DNA from: CAG-307 sp964524125 | GTDB taxonomy: Bacteria > Bacillota_I > Bacilli_A > Acholeplasmatales > Anaeroplasmataceae | Assembly: GCA_964524125.1 (NCBI GenBank) | Contig: CAZGBY010000010.1 | Coordinates: forward strand, 1-34,545 | Length of the DNA: 34,545 bases | Reading direction: 5' to 3' | In this document: piece after piece, positions 24,494 through 32,871 of the stretch | Layout: every line of letters begins with the position of its first letter | Numbering within the stretch: position 1 is the stretch's first letter | Position numbers and translations under genes: made by a program | The notes under the pieces: generated by a model | The model's database searches: none | What the model was told of the DNA's origin: nothing | Seen by the model: only the letters and a program-made list of their open reading frames with translations

Positions 24494-25576
24494 CTAAATT
24501 TCAAGTAAACCTTCATCACGAGCTTGTGTAGCAGGTTTAATATCAATTTTCCAACCACAAGATTGAACAGCAAGTCTAACGTTTTGTCCGTTCTTACCAA
24601 TTGCAAGTGACAATTGATCATCTGGTACAACCGCAAGTGATGTCTTTTCTTTAGGATCAATATTTAATACTAAAGTCACTTTAGCTGGTTGTAAAGAATT
24701 ACGAATTAATTCTTCTGGATCTTCACTCCATTTATAAAGGTCGATCTTTTCACCATTTAAAGCATTTACTACTTCTCTAATACGGTTACCATTTTCACCT
24801 ACACAAGAACCAAGTGCGTCAACACGAGAATCACTTGAATAAATTGCAATCTTACAACGATCTCCTGCATCACGTGCAATACCCTTAATTTCAATAATTC
24901 CATCTTTGATTTCTGGAATATAAGTTTCAAGTAATCTTGTGATTAAGTTACGATCTAAACGAGATAACTTAACTTTAGGATCTTTAGTTGTTTGTTCAAC
25001 TTTCTTGATATATACAGAGATTTTATCTCCACTTCCAAATGAATCATTTGGTAGCCATTCGGCTTTTGGAAGTACTGCAGTAGTACCTTGACCAATATTT
25101 AGATAAGCATAATCTCCATCAATTTTAACTACATAAGCAGATATCATTTCGCCTTCTTGAGATTTAAAATATTGATATGCTTTTTCTCTTACTAAAGCTT
25201 TTATATTAGATGCAAAAGTAGATTTAGCAGAACGTGCAGCTTGACGACCAAAATCATCTTTAGTTGAAACATTCTTAGAAATAATATCTCCAACCTTACA
25301 ATGAGGTTTAATTTTTCTAGCATCTTCAAGTAAGATTTCAGCAATAGCATCTTCTTCTTGTTCACCTTGAGAATATTCTTCTACAACTTTTCTTTGAGCT
25401 GTAATTAACACTTCATGTTTTTCTTCATTTATTTTAACAATTATAGTTGAATTTGGTTCAACCTTTTTAGCAGAAGCTGCAAGTGATTTTTTTAACACTT
25501 CAACAATTTCATCATGAGTGAATCCACATTCAGCTGCATAATTGTCTAATAAATTAAATAATTCCTTACTAATCAT
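24494..25576 (-). CDS. nusA: Transcription termination/antitermination factor NusA
   Basis: 360 aa, the short Gram-positive form without the C-terminal acidic repeats of E. coli. An N-terminal RNA-polymerase-binding domain (about 1-125) is followed by an S1 domain (EGEMISAYVVKIDGDYAYLN, residues about 135-200) and two KH domains. These include LDRNLITRLLETYIPEI, IAIYSSDSRVDALGSCVG, GENGNRIREVVNALNGEKID and the final GKNGQNVRLAVQSCGWKIDI. NusA controls pausing, termination and antitermination. The ATG at 25576 has a perfect AGGAGG site. Because NusA promotes hairpin-dependent termination, the terminator inside this operon's own leader may give autogenous control; that is inference. Confidence 0.97.
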   Translation of the reverse strand: MISKELFNLLDNYAAECGFTHDEIVEVLKKSLAASAKKVEPNSTIIVKINEEKHEVLITAQRKVVEEYSQGEQEEDAIAEILLEDARKIKPHCKVGDIISKNVSTKDDFGRQAARSAKSTFASNIKALVREKAYQYFKSQEGEMISAYVVKIDGDYAYLNIGQGTTAVLPKAEWLPNDSFGSGDKISVYIKKVEQTTKDPKVKLSRLDRNLITRLLETYIPEIKDGIIEIKGIARDAGDRCKIAIYSSDSRVDALGSCVGENGNRIREVVNALNGEKIDLYKWSEDPEELIRNSLQPAKVTLVLNIDPKEKTSLAVVPDDQLSLAIGKNGQNVRLAVQSCGWKIDIKPATQARDEGLLEI

Positions 25577-25588
25577 TATAAATTCCTC

Positions 25589-26044
25589 CTATATCTTAAC
25601 AGCAAGTCTTATCTTTTTAATATCATTATCTTTAACTTGGACTTTTTTCATACGTCCCTTTACATTAATTTCTATAGTTAAAGTACCTTCTTCATATGAT
25701 AGCAAATATCCTTCATAAGTATCACCTGAATTAGTTTTTACATTAATATAGTTAGAAACTGCATCAAGAATTTCTTGTTTATTTCTTAAAGTTCTTTCAG
25801 CACCAGGTGAACATACTTCTAACATATATTCAGGCATTTCACTGTCATATGCATCAAGTAATTCTGATAGTCTTTCATTAACTGTACCTAATGTATCAGA
25901 ATCAATTCCACCTTCTTTTTTATCAACGGAAACTCTTAATACTTGAAAACCATATTCTTTAACCCATAATACTTCGTAAAGCAATAAATCTTTTTCTTCA
26001 CAAATTGGTTTAACAAGTTCTTCTATTTTTTTAGTGTCTAACAT
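25589..26044 (-). CDS. rimP: Ribosome maturation factor RimP
   Basis: 151 aa, standard RimP length. The N-terminal alpha/beta domain has VKPICEEKDLLLYEVLWVKE and LRVSVDKKEGGIDSDTL; the motif MPEYMLEVCSPGAERTLRN is the family signature (usually YxLEVSSPGxDRPL), and a small C-terminal SH3-like barrel follows. It assists 30S subunit maturation. It is the first gene of the operon; the ATG at 26044 follows AAGGAGG. It is separated by 23 bases from an intrinsic terminator in the leader, so its expression depends on read-through. Confidence 0.96.
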   Translation of the reverse strand: MLDTKKIEELVKPICEEKDLLLYEVLWVKEYGFQVLRVSVDKKEGGIDSDTLGTVNERLSELLDAYDSEMPEYMLEVCSPGAERTLRNKQEILDAVSNYINVKTNSGDTYEGYLLSYEEGTLTIEINVKGRMKKVQVKDNDIKKIRLAVKI

Positions 26045-26067
26045 AAAATACCTCCTTTACATTCAAA

Positions 26068-26093
26068 AAAGTGAGAACTACTATCCTCACTTT
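26068..26093 (-). terminator. Leader terminator/attenuator upstream of rimP
   Basis: Perfect eight-base stem AAAGTGAG / CTCACTTT, ten-base loop, followed on the minus strand by TTTTTT-class residues. It lies after the promoter and before the rimP ribosome binding site, so it acts inside the operon's own leader. Confidence 0.75.
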
Positions 26094-26110
26094 CCTTAAT
26101 TACTATTTAA

Positions 26111-26138
26111 AGTATATCATACTTTCAAGTTTTTGCAA
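26111..26138 (-). promoter_or_regulatory. Promoter of the rimP-nusA-infB operon
   Basis: Minus strand TTGCAA (26133-26138), 16-base spacer, TATACT (26111-26116) with TG one base upstream of the -10. A seven-base inverted repeat AAAGTAT-ATC-ATACTTT (26109-26125) covers the -10. Confidence 0.65.
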
Positions 26139-26186
26139 TACCATTTTATGAAAATTGTGAATTAAATTTCTATAAATTTAAATTTG

Positions 26187-26618
26187 TTATTTAATCAAAT
26201 AAGTTAAATAATATGGAATCACAAGCGTGTCACCTGTTGAATAAATATTAGACTCACAAATTTTAATTAAATTATTCGCACTTGGATATTTTATATTATC
26301 ATTTAAGACTGTTTTATAACTTTTTGTATTTCCATTTGTCGCCTTTACCTCAATTAATGTGACTTTTCTATTGATTCTTGAAATAAAATCAATTTTAAGT
26401 CCACTAGATTTTGAAAAATAATATAAAGGAATATTATTTTTAATAAAGGAATCGGCAACTATATTTTCATAAATAACACCTTTATAAGAAGACATATCAC
26501 CAAACATTATATCTGATATAATATCATCATCAAACATAGATATAAACAATCCTGTATCAGAAATATACAATTTAAAGATTTCATCAATCTTATTACCTTC
26601 AAGTGGATATTCTAACAA
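26187..26618 (-). pseudogene. C-terminal part (DUF4143) of a frameshifted AAA ATPase
   Basis: This frame encodes the DUF4143-type end of the ATPase whose N-terminal part lies just upstream: LFKLYISDTGLF-like YISDTGLFISMFDDD, then YKGVIYENIVADSFI, and a nuclease-like PLYYFSKSSGLKIDFISR with IEVKATNGNTKS, the substituted D-ExK pattern usual in this family. Its apparent first codon is a TTG with no ribosome binding site. Continuing this frame upstream gives YDPAINWLVEFGLVNYCYN, which joins the N-terminal part at a five-base T-run (26682-26686); one missing base explains the split. I read both pieces as one disrupted gene. Confidence 0.75.
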
Positions 26619-26656
26619 CGATAAGTTATAACAATAATTAACAAGTCCAAATTCAA

Positions 26657-27532
26657 CTAACCAATTAATAGCAGGATCATATTTTTAGAACTAGCTTTAG
26701 ATTCTAACATAGAATAAACAAATTTTTTGTTTTCTTTAGATAGTTGAGATGGAATAGAATCGTATACCTTATGAATTTTATGTAATAATTCATTATCAAC
26801 TACTTCTTCTTCAAATTCGTTCAAATGTTTTCCAAAATCATCCTTATAGCTTTCTAAGATGTCTTTTTGTTCATTTCTAACATATGTAAAATCATCAGTT
26901 TTCAAAAAAGCATCCACAACTGCTGGCATTCCACCAACACAAATATATTCTATAAAATATTTATGCATAGTTTCGTGAACTGCTTCATTAATTTTAGTTT
27001 TATTGTTATAACATTCTTCTAAATATGTTAAAGTTTCTTGTGGAATACCTTTTGCCCATAAGAACTCTTCAAAATCCATAGAGTACATATAAACAGTATG
27101 TTCAAATCCAACTGATACACCACCATGATACTTTTTATTATAACCTTTAATTCCTAAAAGAGAACCTGTTGCAATTATGTCAAATCTACCGTCTTCCATA
27201 AATGGTTTAATACTGGCTCTAGCACCTGAACATTCTTGAATTTCATCAAAAATAATAACCGTTTTATTTTCTTCAAATTTAAAAGATGGATTTAAAATTT
27301 TTAGATTTCTTATTACATTGTCAACTTGTAGACTTCCTTCAAAAGCTTTTTTTAGATTTAGTTCCAGTTTAAAATTAATATAAACTACATTTTTATAATT
27401 TTCATTCGCAAATTTTTTAACAATAAAAGTCTTACCAATTTTATGTAAGCCTTTAAGCATAAATGCTTTCTTTCTAATTTTTAAAGATTTTTTCCATTTT
27501 TGTAATTCTAATTCAACTTTTCTTTTAAACAT
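26657..27532 (-). pseudogene. N-terminal part (AAA_14 ATPase) of a frameshifted ATPase gene
   Basis: Encodes an ATPase of the AAA_14/DUF4143 group common in Bacillota and Bacteroidota. Walker A is LKGLHKIGKTFIVKKFA, Walker B is KTVIIFDEIQE, and the sensor region is DIIATGSLLGIKGY. SVGFEHTVYMYSMDFEEFLWA and YICVGGMPAVVDAFL are standard for the family. Its cellular role is unknown. The frame ends early with the out-of-frame tail NMILLLIG after ESKASSK. Adding one base to the run at 26682-26686 restores a full-length protein of about 448 aa through 26187. The ATG at 27532 follows GGAGAAAGT. It is solitary, with CTTGAAAA-type repeats upstream. Confidence 0.75.
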
Positions 27533-27557
27533 ACTTTCTCCTACACTACAATAGATT

Positions 27558-27637
27558 TTTTCAAGCGTGTTTTCAAGTCAAAAGCGACTTTTTCAAGGGA
27601 GTTTTTTTGAAATTTGCGACTTTTTCAAGGGAGTTTT
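27558..27637. repeat. Iterated TTTTCAAG motifs, including a 22-base direct repeat
   Basis: TTTTCAAG occurs four times (27558, 27570, 27590, 27622). The last two copies are embedded in an identical 22-base sequence (27584-27605 and 27616-27637, period 32) that begins GCGACTTTTTCAAGGGAG. The cluster lies 26-105 bases upstream of the broken ATPase gene. The rest of 27638-27761 shows nothing recognisable. Confidence 0.8.
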
Positions 27638-27761
27638 GTATTTTCAACAATCTTTTTTATTGAGTTTTATAGAATTCATATTATTTTGCTTTTTCTTTAA
27701 TTTTGTTACTTAAAAACATTTAAATATTAATGAATTAAACCATTATATATGAGTTAATTTA

Positions 27762-28313
27762 TTACTCACCCATACAAGACTTTCTTAAAGAAAGAGTATC
27801 ATCTTCACTATTAAAATAATTATATATTGCAAGTCCAAACTCAAAAGAATAATACATAGACTTACCCGTAATAAAATTACCTGAAACACATACTCCTAAA
27901 TCTTTTTTATAAATACCATCAATTACTTCATCTTCAAATCCTGGATGTATCGTAAATTCTTTATTCTTTAAATAACCCAGTCTACCAACTAAATGCGGTG
28001 CTGCACATATACTTGAAACTAATTTATTATTTAATGCATAGTAATTAATTATATCATCTACTTCTTTAAGTGTAGGCATTATTTTAAAAGACCCAGGTCC
28101 TCCTGGAATAATAACTCCATCATAATCTTCAAGATTAATGTCTTCATATAACTTATCACATTTAATAATAATGCCACACTTAGAAGTAATTTCATATCTT
28201 TTCATTAAAGATACCTTTTCGACTTCAATATTTCCTCTTTTTAAAACATCAAGAGTACAAATAGCTTCTGTATCTTCAAACAAATCCGTAAAAATCATCA
28301 TTAATTTAATCAT
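27762..28313 (-). CDS. DJ-1/PfpI family protein
   Basis: 183 aa, the usual length of single-domain DJ-1/PfpI proteins. FTDLFEDTEA near the N-terminus carries the acidic residue that pairs with the reactive cysteine; DYDGVIIPGGPGSFKIMP is the family's glycine loop, and VSSICAAPHLVGRLG holds the nucleophilic Cys at the elbow. TIHPGFEDE and VSGNFITGKSMYYSFEFGLAI close the fold. Members act as glyoxalase/deglycase-like enzymes, oxidative-stress proteins or chaperones; the exact role here is not evident. The ATG at 28313 lies just after the upstream lipoprotein gene: that gene's TGA is part of the AGGTGAT ribosome site, so expression is tightly linked. Last gene of the five-gene operon. Confidence 0.9.
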   Translation of the reverse strand: MIKLMMIFTDLFEDTEAICTLDVLKRGNIEVEKVSLMKRYEITSKCGIIIKCDKLYEDINLEDYDGVIIPGGPGSFKIMPTLKEVDDIINYYALNNKLVSSICAAPHLVGRLGYLKNKEFTIHPGFEDEVIDGIYKKDLGVCVSGNFITGKSMYYSFEFGLAIYNYFNSEDDTLSLRKSCMGE

Positions 28314-28317
28314 TTTA

Positions 28318-30723
28318 TCACCTATATTCTATTTCTATTTTTAAAAGTCCTCCACCAAATGTAGGAAGATATAAAATACCATCTTCACAAGTAATTCCTT
28401 TTGAAATCATATGATATTCTTCAATAATCTTAACATATTCATTTGTGTTTTTATTATAATAATAAACATTACCACAAATATCACTTAAAAACATAATACC
28501 TTCATTATTAAAACAAACACCTGCAACTGAAGTTTCTTCATCAAATATTTGTGTTACATTACCATTATCATATAAATATATACCACCACAAATATTTCTA
28601 TAATTAGTTATTTCTTCATACCAATCATATTTATTTTTAGCAACGCATGAAATATAAAGTTTACCATCATATATACATAAATCTCTTGGATTAGTTAAAT
28701 TTTCATCAATAAATATTTCTTCCCATTTATCATTTACTAATTTGTAAACATGACCAGGTTGTATTTCATTAAAATAATTAGTCTTAGATACAATACAATA
28801 TACATTTTCACCATCTGTTTCAATATCACAACCATAAATATAATTATAAGTATTATAAGTAAGTGGTGTTATACCTTCATTTAAGGTTTTAAATGTTTTT
28901 CCACTATCATAGCTTACATAAAATCCTTCATTAAACGTAGCCACATAAATAGTTAAATTATCTTCATTTTCAACTACAGACATTTTAACCGGTATCGAAC
29001 TATTAGGAATTCCACTTGAATAAGTACTATCCCAAGTAAGTCCTCCATCATAAGATATCGCAAAACACCCATAAACATTAGTTGTTTCATCACCATCTAC
29101 ATAATAAGGTGCGTCATGACGTGAAGACCATAGTCCATAAAGGACATCTTTTTTATTTTTATCAAAATATGCATCATATAAAGTATTTCTATATTCTTTA
29201 ACTCCTTCAAATGACCAGTTGAAAGTTTTTCCTCCATCATAACTATAACTAAGTCCCAAATCAGTGTTAAGCATAATGATATGATTTTCATCAAATGGAT
29301 CTTGACGCACTCCATATGTAGTTTGACAATCGATACCACAAGAGGAGTATGAAATTGTATTTCCATCGTTAAAAACATTACTATAACATTGAGAAATGAT
29401 TTCATTTGACTTTGCAAAATAAATTCCACATAAAGTTGTAAATAAAAAACTTTCTTCATTAAATGGATTTATACATATTCCAAACATGTCGTAACAACCA
29501 TCTATCCACGCAGAATTTGTAAGAATGCTTTTAGTAATAGAAGGAGGTCCATATAACCAAGAGGCTTGATTATTTGATATTCTTATAATTGATGATATTT
29601 CATAATCATAGGCAGTATTATTATCTAAGAAAATCCCATAGCTTCCTTGTGTTACATAAATGTTATTTATACTTGAAGCTGTTAAATGTTCAAAGTTTAG
29701 ATTAAATTCAACTGTTCTTCCTTCCCAATTTGGTTGATGATTCATTTCTTGTTTAATTAACATATCATCAAGATAAACAATGTTTATAAAATCAGAAGTA
29801 TAAAAAAGCGATGTATCACAATAAATATTATTAGACTCTTTTTCTATTGCTATAAAATATGTAGTATTATCTTCATATACTAATTCGACATCTATTAAAT
29901 AAGTATTAGACTTATAAATAGTCACAAGTTCTTTATCTATAAGTTTATATATTCCGTCATTCTTACAAATAATTAAATCACCACTATTTGCATCATAAAA
30001 CATTTCATTATACTTACCATAATTATCTTTATTACTATAATTATATCGATTTAAAAAGTAAGCATCTCTTGTAAAGTTTTGCCCTTTATCTTCTGATTTA
30101 AATAAAATAATTTCACCATAATAATCATAAAGAGCATATATTTCATTTGTATTATTTGGGTTAACTATAATATCTTTAACCTGACAATACGTAGGATACG
30201 AACTATCTTTAGTATAGTAATAATATAAATTATTTTCATCTTTAGTCATAACTTTATAAATATCTTCTTCTTTAGGAAATATAAGTTCAAATGAACTTCC
30301 TTTGTTATCAGATTTATAAATACCAGATCCACCTGCATAAATAACATTTTCATCTTCTGGGTCGAAACAAGATGCGTAAACTCGTCCCTTTAAATTATTT
30401 TTAATGAAACTTTTTCCACCATCTTGTGATACATAAAGTCCACCCATATCACTTGTAGTTAAAAATAAGTTTTCATCATGAGGGGATATTTTAGGTGTAT
30501 ACATTGCACAACATCCACCAATAGATAAGATACTTGTATCTTTAACATATAATTCTTTATTTTCATCTATACCATCTATATTAGATGTTGTAATATTTGA
30601 TGATGGTAAATTATTTGTTGCCAAATTATTACTTGTAGTATTATTATTTTCATTAGAACATGATGTAATAATAAAAATAGTTAAAATTAAAAATAAACCA
30701 AATAAAAATCTTTTCTTTTTCAT
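28318..30723 (-). CDS. Large beta-propeller (BNR/GH74-like) lipoprotein
   Basis: 801 aa. A lipoprotein signal ends at Cys22 (FIITSC), followed by an Asn/Ser/Thr linker of about 35 residues. The rest is rich in sialidase-type BNR motifs (S-x-D-x-G-x-x-W/F): YVSQDGGKSF, YKSDNKGSSF, FKSEDKGQNF, YSYDGGKTF, ISYDGGLTW and YVSYDSGKTF. The start ISPHDENLFLTTSDMGGLYV resembles the DxGG(A/I)Y opening of GH74 xyloglucanase-like twin propellers. It could be a glycan-binding or glycan-cleaving surface protein; I do not see which acidic residues would be catalytic, so function is open. The ATG at 30723 follows AAGGAA and starts two bases after mtnN ends, within a housekeeping operon, an unexpected place for a surface protein. 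Confidence 0.82.
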   Translation of the reverse strand: MKKKRFLFGLFLILTIFIITSCSNENNNTTSNNLATNNLPSSNITTSNIDGIDENKELYVKDTSILSIGGCCAMYTPKISPHDENLFLTTSDMGGLYVSQDGGKSFIKNNLKGRVYASCFDPEDENVIYAGGSGIYKSDNKGSSFELIFPKEEDIYKVMTKDENNLYYYYTKDSSYPTYCQVKDIIVNPNNTNEIYALYDYYGEIILFKSEDKGQNFTRDAYFLNRYNYSNKDNYGKYNEMFYDANSGDLIICKNDGIYKLIDKELVTIYKSNTYLIDVELVYEDNTTYFIAIEKESNNIYCDTSLFYTSDFINIVYLDDMLIKQEMNHQPNWEGRTVEFNLNFEHLTASSINNIYVTQGSYGIFLDNNTAYDYEISSIIRISNNQASWLYGPPSITKSILTNSAWIDGCYDMFGICINPFNEESFLFTTLCGIYFAKSNEIISQCYSNVFNDGNTISYSSCGIDCQTTYGVRQDPFDENHIIMLNTDLGLSYSYDGGKTFNWSFEGVKEYRNTLYDAYFDKNKKDVLYGLWSSRHDAPYYVDGDETTNVYGCFAISYDGGLTWDSTYSSGIPNSSIPVKMSVVENEDNLTIYVATFNEGFYVSYDSGKTFKTLNEGITPLTYNTYNYIYGCDIETDGENVYCIVSKTNYFNEIQPGHVYKLVNDKWEEIFIDENLTNPRDLCIYDGKLYISCVAKNKYDWYEEITNYRNICGGIYLYDNGNVTQIFDEETSVAGVCFNNEGIMFLSDICGNVYYYNKNTNEYVKIIEEYHMISKGITCEDGILYLPTFGGGLLKIEIEYR

Positions 30724-30725
30724 AT

Positions 30726-31403
30726 TTAAATGTTCCTTATAATATCTAAAATTATATTACATGACATGTGTGCCATTTTAGTTTCAAATTCATTATAATT
30801 ATCTATTTGAGATTTTTCTCCTAAGATATCTGAAATAAATCTAATAGATACAAAAGGAATGCTAAATAAATGACATGCTTGTGCAATAGATGCGCCTTCC
30901 ATTTCACATATCATATTAGTATAATTAAATGGTTCTAATACTTTTGGTGATGTAATAAAAGAATCACAAGTAATAGCTGTACCAAATTTATATTTATAAT
31001 TATTATTTGATAATATTTTTTTAATTTTATTTAAATATGCTTTATCACTTTCAAAATATTTTGGCATTTGTGGTACTTGTCCTAATGAATAACCAAAAAC
31101 AGTTGCGTCTACATCACCATAAAGTAATTTTTCTGATAAAACTATATCTTCACTTTTAAGTCCAACTGAACCTCCAGCAATACCTGTATTTATAACAAAG
31201 TCTGGATCATAAAGTTCAATTAATAAAGATGCACCTACAGCTGATGATACTTTACCAATTCCTGATTTTAATAATACTACTTCTTTATTATATAAAGTAC
31301 CTTCTATAAATTCATAAATTCCTTTTTTTGTTATTTTAATATTTTTAAGTTTTTCTTTAATATCTAAAACTTCAACATCCATCGCGCCTATGATTCCTAT
31401 CAT
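30726..31403 (-). CDS. mtnN: 5'-methylthioadenosine/S-adenosylhomocysteine nucleosidase
   Basis: 225 aa, nucleoside phosphorylase fold. IGIIGAMDVEV contains the proton-donating Glu region (Glu11, aligned with E. coli Glu12), INTGIAGG the ribose/base loop, MICEMEGASIAQAC the purine-binding signature, and VSIRFISDILG the catalytic Asp. It hydrolyses MTA and SAH to adenine and thioribose or S-ribosylhomocysteine, recycling products of SAM-dependent reactions. The ATG at 31403 directly follows the udk stop (TAAATG), with the GGAGGAT ribosome site inside the end of udk. It is noteworthy that a SAM-sensing riboswitch governs a transporter 3 kb upstream, so SAM metabolism appears twice in this region. 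Confidence 0.95.
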   Translation of the reverse strand: MIGIIGAMDVEVLDIKEKLKNIKITKKGIYEFIEGTLYNKEVVLLKSGIGKVSSAVGASLLIELYDPDFVINTGIAGGSVGLKSEDIVLSEKLLYGDVDATVFGYSLGQVPQMPKYFESDKAYLNKIKKILSNNNYKYKFGTAITCDSFITSPKVLEPFNYTNMICEMEGASIAQACHLFSIPFVSIRFISDILGEKSQIDNYNEFETKMAHMSCNIILDIIRNI

Positions 31404-32030
31404 TTAAATATCCTCCTTTTGAATAATATCTTTTATTTTAGAGATAATTACATCAACTGCTACATCATGTTGTTTATCATTTGGAATAATAATATCTGCA
31501 TAACGTTTTGTAGGTTTAACAAATTGATAATACATTGGTTTAACTGTATTTAAATATTGATTAATTACACTATCCATTGAACGACCACGTTCATTAATAT
31601 CACGTACAAGTCTTCTAATAAATCTTATATCATCATCACTATCTACAAATATTTTAATATCTGCTAAATCTCTTATTCTTTCATCTTCAAGTACTAAAAT
31701 ACCTTCAAGTATTAATACTTTATTAGGTATAATATGTCTTTTTTCATCAGATCTTGTATGAAGTTTAAAATCATAAATCGGACAATCTATTTCATTACCA
31801 GAAAGTAATTCTTTTAAATCATGAATTAATAAATCATTATCCAACGCATTAGGATGATCATAATTAACTTTTTGTCTATCTAACATTTCTACATATTTTT
31901 GATCTTTATAATAATCATCATGTCTTATAATTGAAACATTATTTAAATCTAATTTTCTTTGAATTTTATCTACTACAGTAGTTTTACCAGAGGCTGATCC
32001 TCCTGCTATTACTATTAATACTGGTTTCAT
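31404..32030 (-). CDS. udk: Uridine kinase
   Basis: 208 aa P-loop kinase. Walker A is IAGGSASGKTTV, followed by SIIRHDDYYKDQ with the catalytic-region Asp and Tyr, YDHPNALDNDLL, which contacts the nucleoside, and ILEGILVLED and FVDSDDDIRFIRRLVRDI, with the lid Arg residues in RDINERGRSMDSVINQYL. It phosphorylates uridine and cytidine to UMP and CMP in pyrimidine salvage. The ATG at 32030 uses AAGGAG inside the end of the preceding gene, which stops six bases upstream. It is the second gene of the operon, linking nucleoside salvage with mtnN. Confidence 0.95.
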   Translation of the reverse strand: MKPVLIVIAGGSASGKTTVVDKIQRKLDLNNVSIIRHDDYYKDQKYVEMLDRQKVNYDHPNALDNDLLIHDLKELLSGNEIDCPIYDFKLHTRSDEKRHIIPNKVLILEGILVLEDERIRDLADIKIFVDSDDDIRFIRRLVRDINERGRSMDSVINQYLNTVKPMYYQFVKPTKRYADIIIPNDKQHDVAVDVIISKIKDIIQKEDI

Positions 32031-32036
32031 ATTTAT

Positions 32037-32750
32037 TTACTCCTTATCGCTATCATCTTCATTATCATTTTTCTTATTAATAAAACTTATTATATGATGT
32101 CTTAATTTAAAGAAAGATAATCCTTTAAATTTAATTTTAGATTCTTCTGCTTTAGTTTTAACTTCAAGTTTAAGATGTTCAAAGTTAAGTACTTCTTTAA
32201 CTTGTTTAGCATAATGTCTAATGTGGTCCATTATTCTCATTGAGTAACCTAAATCAACTAGGAACAGTCCACATAACATTCCTAAAAGTAATATAAGTGA
32301 TATATGTTCATTTACTATATTACAAAATATTGGTAGCCATGGCATTATACAAAAATAATAAAATACCACAATTAATCCCCAAGCTATTGAAAATGTTGGG
32401 CATATAATTCCTAATATATTAAATTTTCTATCAGAATAATCCCATAATCTATTATGGTATACTTTAATACAAAATAATCCTGCTATAAATTCTATAAATG
32501 TCATTAATATAGTACCAAGCAAAATTATTATTATAATTTTTAAAACATTGTTTGTAATAAAATTTAACTCAAGTGAACAAATAAGGTATAAAGAAAAGCC
32601 ACCAAAACCATAAATAGGGAGCGAACATCCAGTAAGGAAGCCTGGATTTATAAAATATTTATTCTTATATGAGCGGTATCCTACTTCAAGACACCAACCT
32701 AAAAATGAAAATAGTATAAATATTGTTAAAAAGTTTATTATATAAGTCAT
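32037..32750 (-). CDS. CmpB-family (putative ABC transporter type IV) membrane protein
   Basis: 237 aa with about five membrane segments. The N-terminal FLGWCLEVGYRSYKNKYFIN and PGFLTGCSLPIYGFGG match the ABC_trans_CmpB family (Pfam PF06541); FIEFIAGLFCIKVYHNRLWD and YSDRKFNILGIICPTFSIAW are further family blocks. The last about 60 residues are a charged cytoplasmic tail ending in acidic residues (NDNEDDSDKE). Despite the family name no ATPase partner is nearby, and the function is unknown. It is the first gene of the udk-mtnN operon; the ATG at 32750 follows AAGAGGT, and an extended -10 promoter lies at 32778-32783. Confidence 0.85.
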   Translation of the reverse strand: MTYIINFLTIFILFSFLGWCLEVGYRSYKNKYFINPGFLTGCSLPIYGFGGFSLYLICSLELNFITNNVLKIIIIILLGTILMTFIEFIAGLFCIKVYHNRLWDYSDRKFNILGIICPTFSIAWGLIVVFYYFCIMPWLPIFCNIVNEHISLILLLGMLCGLFLVDLGYSMRIMDHIRHYAKQVKEVLNFEHLKLEVKTKAEESKIKFKGLSFFKLRHHIISFINKKNDNEDDSDKE

Positions 32751-32777
32751 ATAGTACCTCTTACATTTCTTTATTAA

Positions 32778-32783
32778 ATTATA
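32778..32783 (-). promoter_or_regulatory. Extended -10 promoter of the CmpB-udk-mtnN operon
   Basis: Minus strand TATAAT with TG one base upstream; the -35 (TTATGT at 17 bases) is poor, as is usual for extended -10 promoters. Confidence 0.5.
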
Positions 32784-32832
32784 TCATACTTTAGATATGT
32801 ACATAAATAGTTTTTTGATTAATATTGAAAAA

Positions 32833-32864
32833 GGATGCAAAACCCTAGTATAGGGAATGCATCC
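32833..32864 (-). terminator. Strong two-tier terminator after the small lipoprotein gene
   Basis: Stem GGATGCA / TGCATCC enclosing a second stem CCCTA / TAGGG, seven bases past the stop; followed on the minus strand by TTTTTC. Confidence 0.85.
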
Positions 32865-32871
32865 AAAAATA

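Noticed and set aside
27729..27763. AATGAATTAA/TTAATTTATT repeat after the DJ-1 gene as a terminator
   Set aside because: On the transcribed strand the stem has a C-A mismatch and no G-C pairs; it may be chance in AT-rich DNA.
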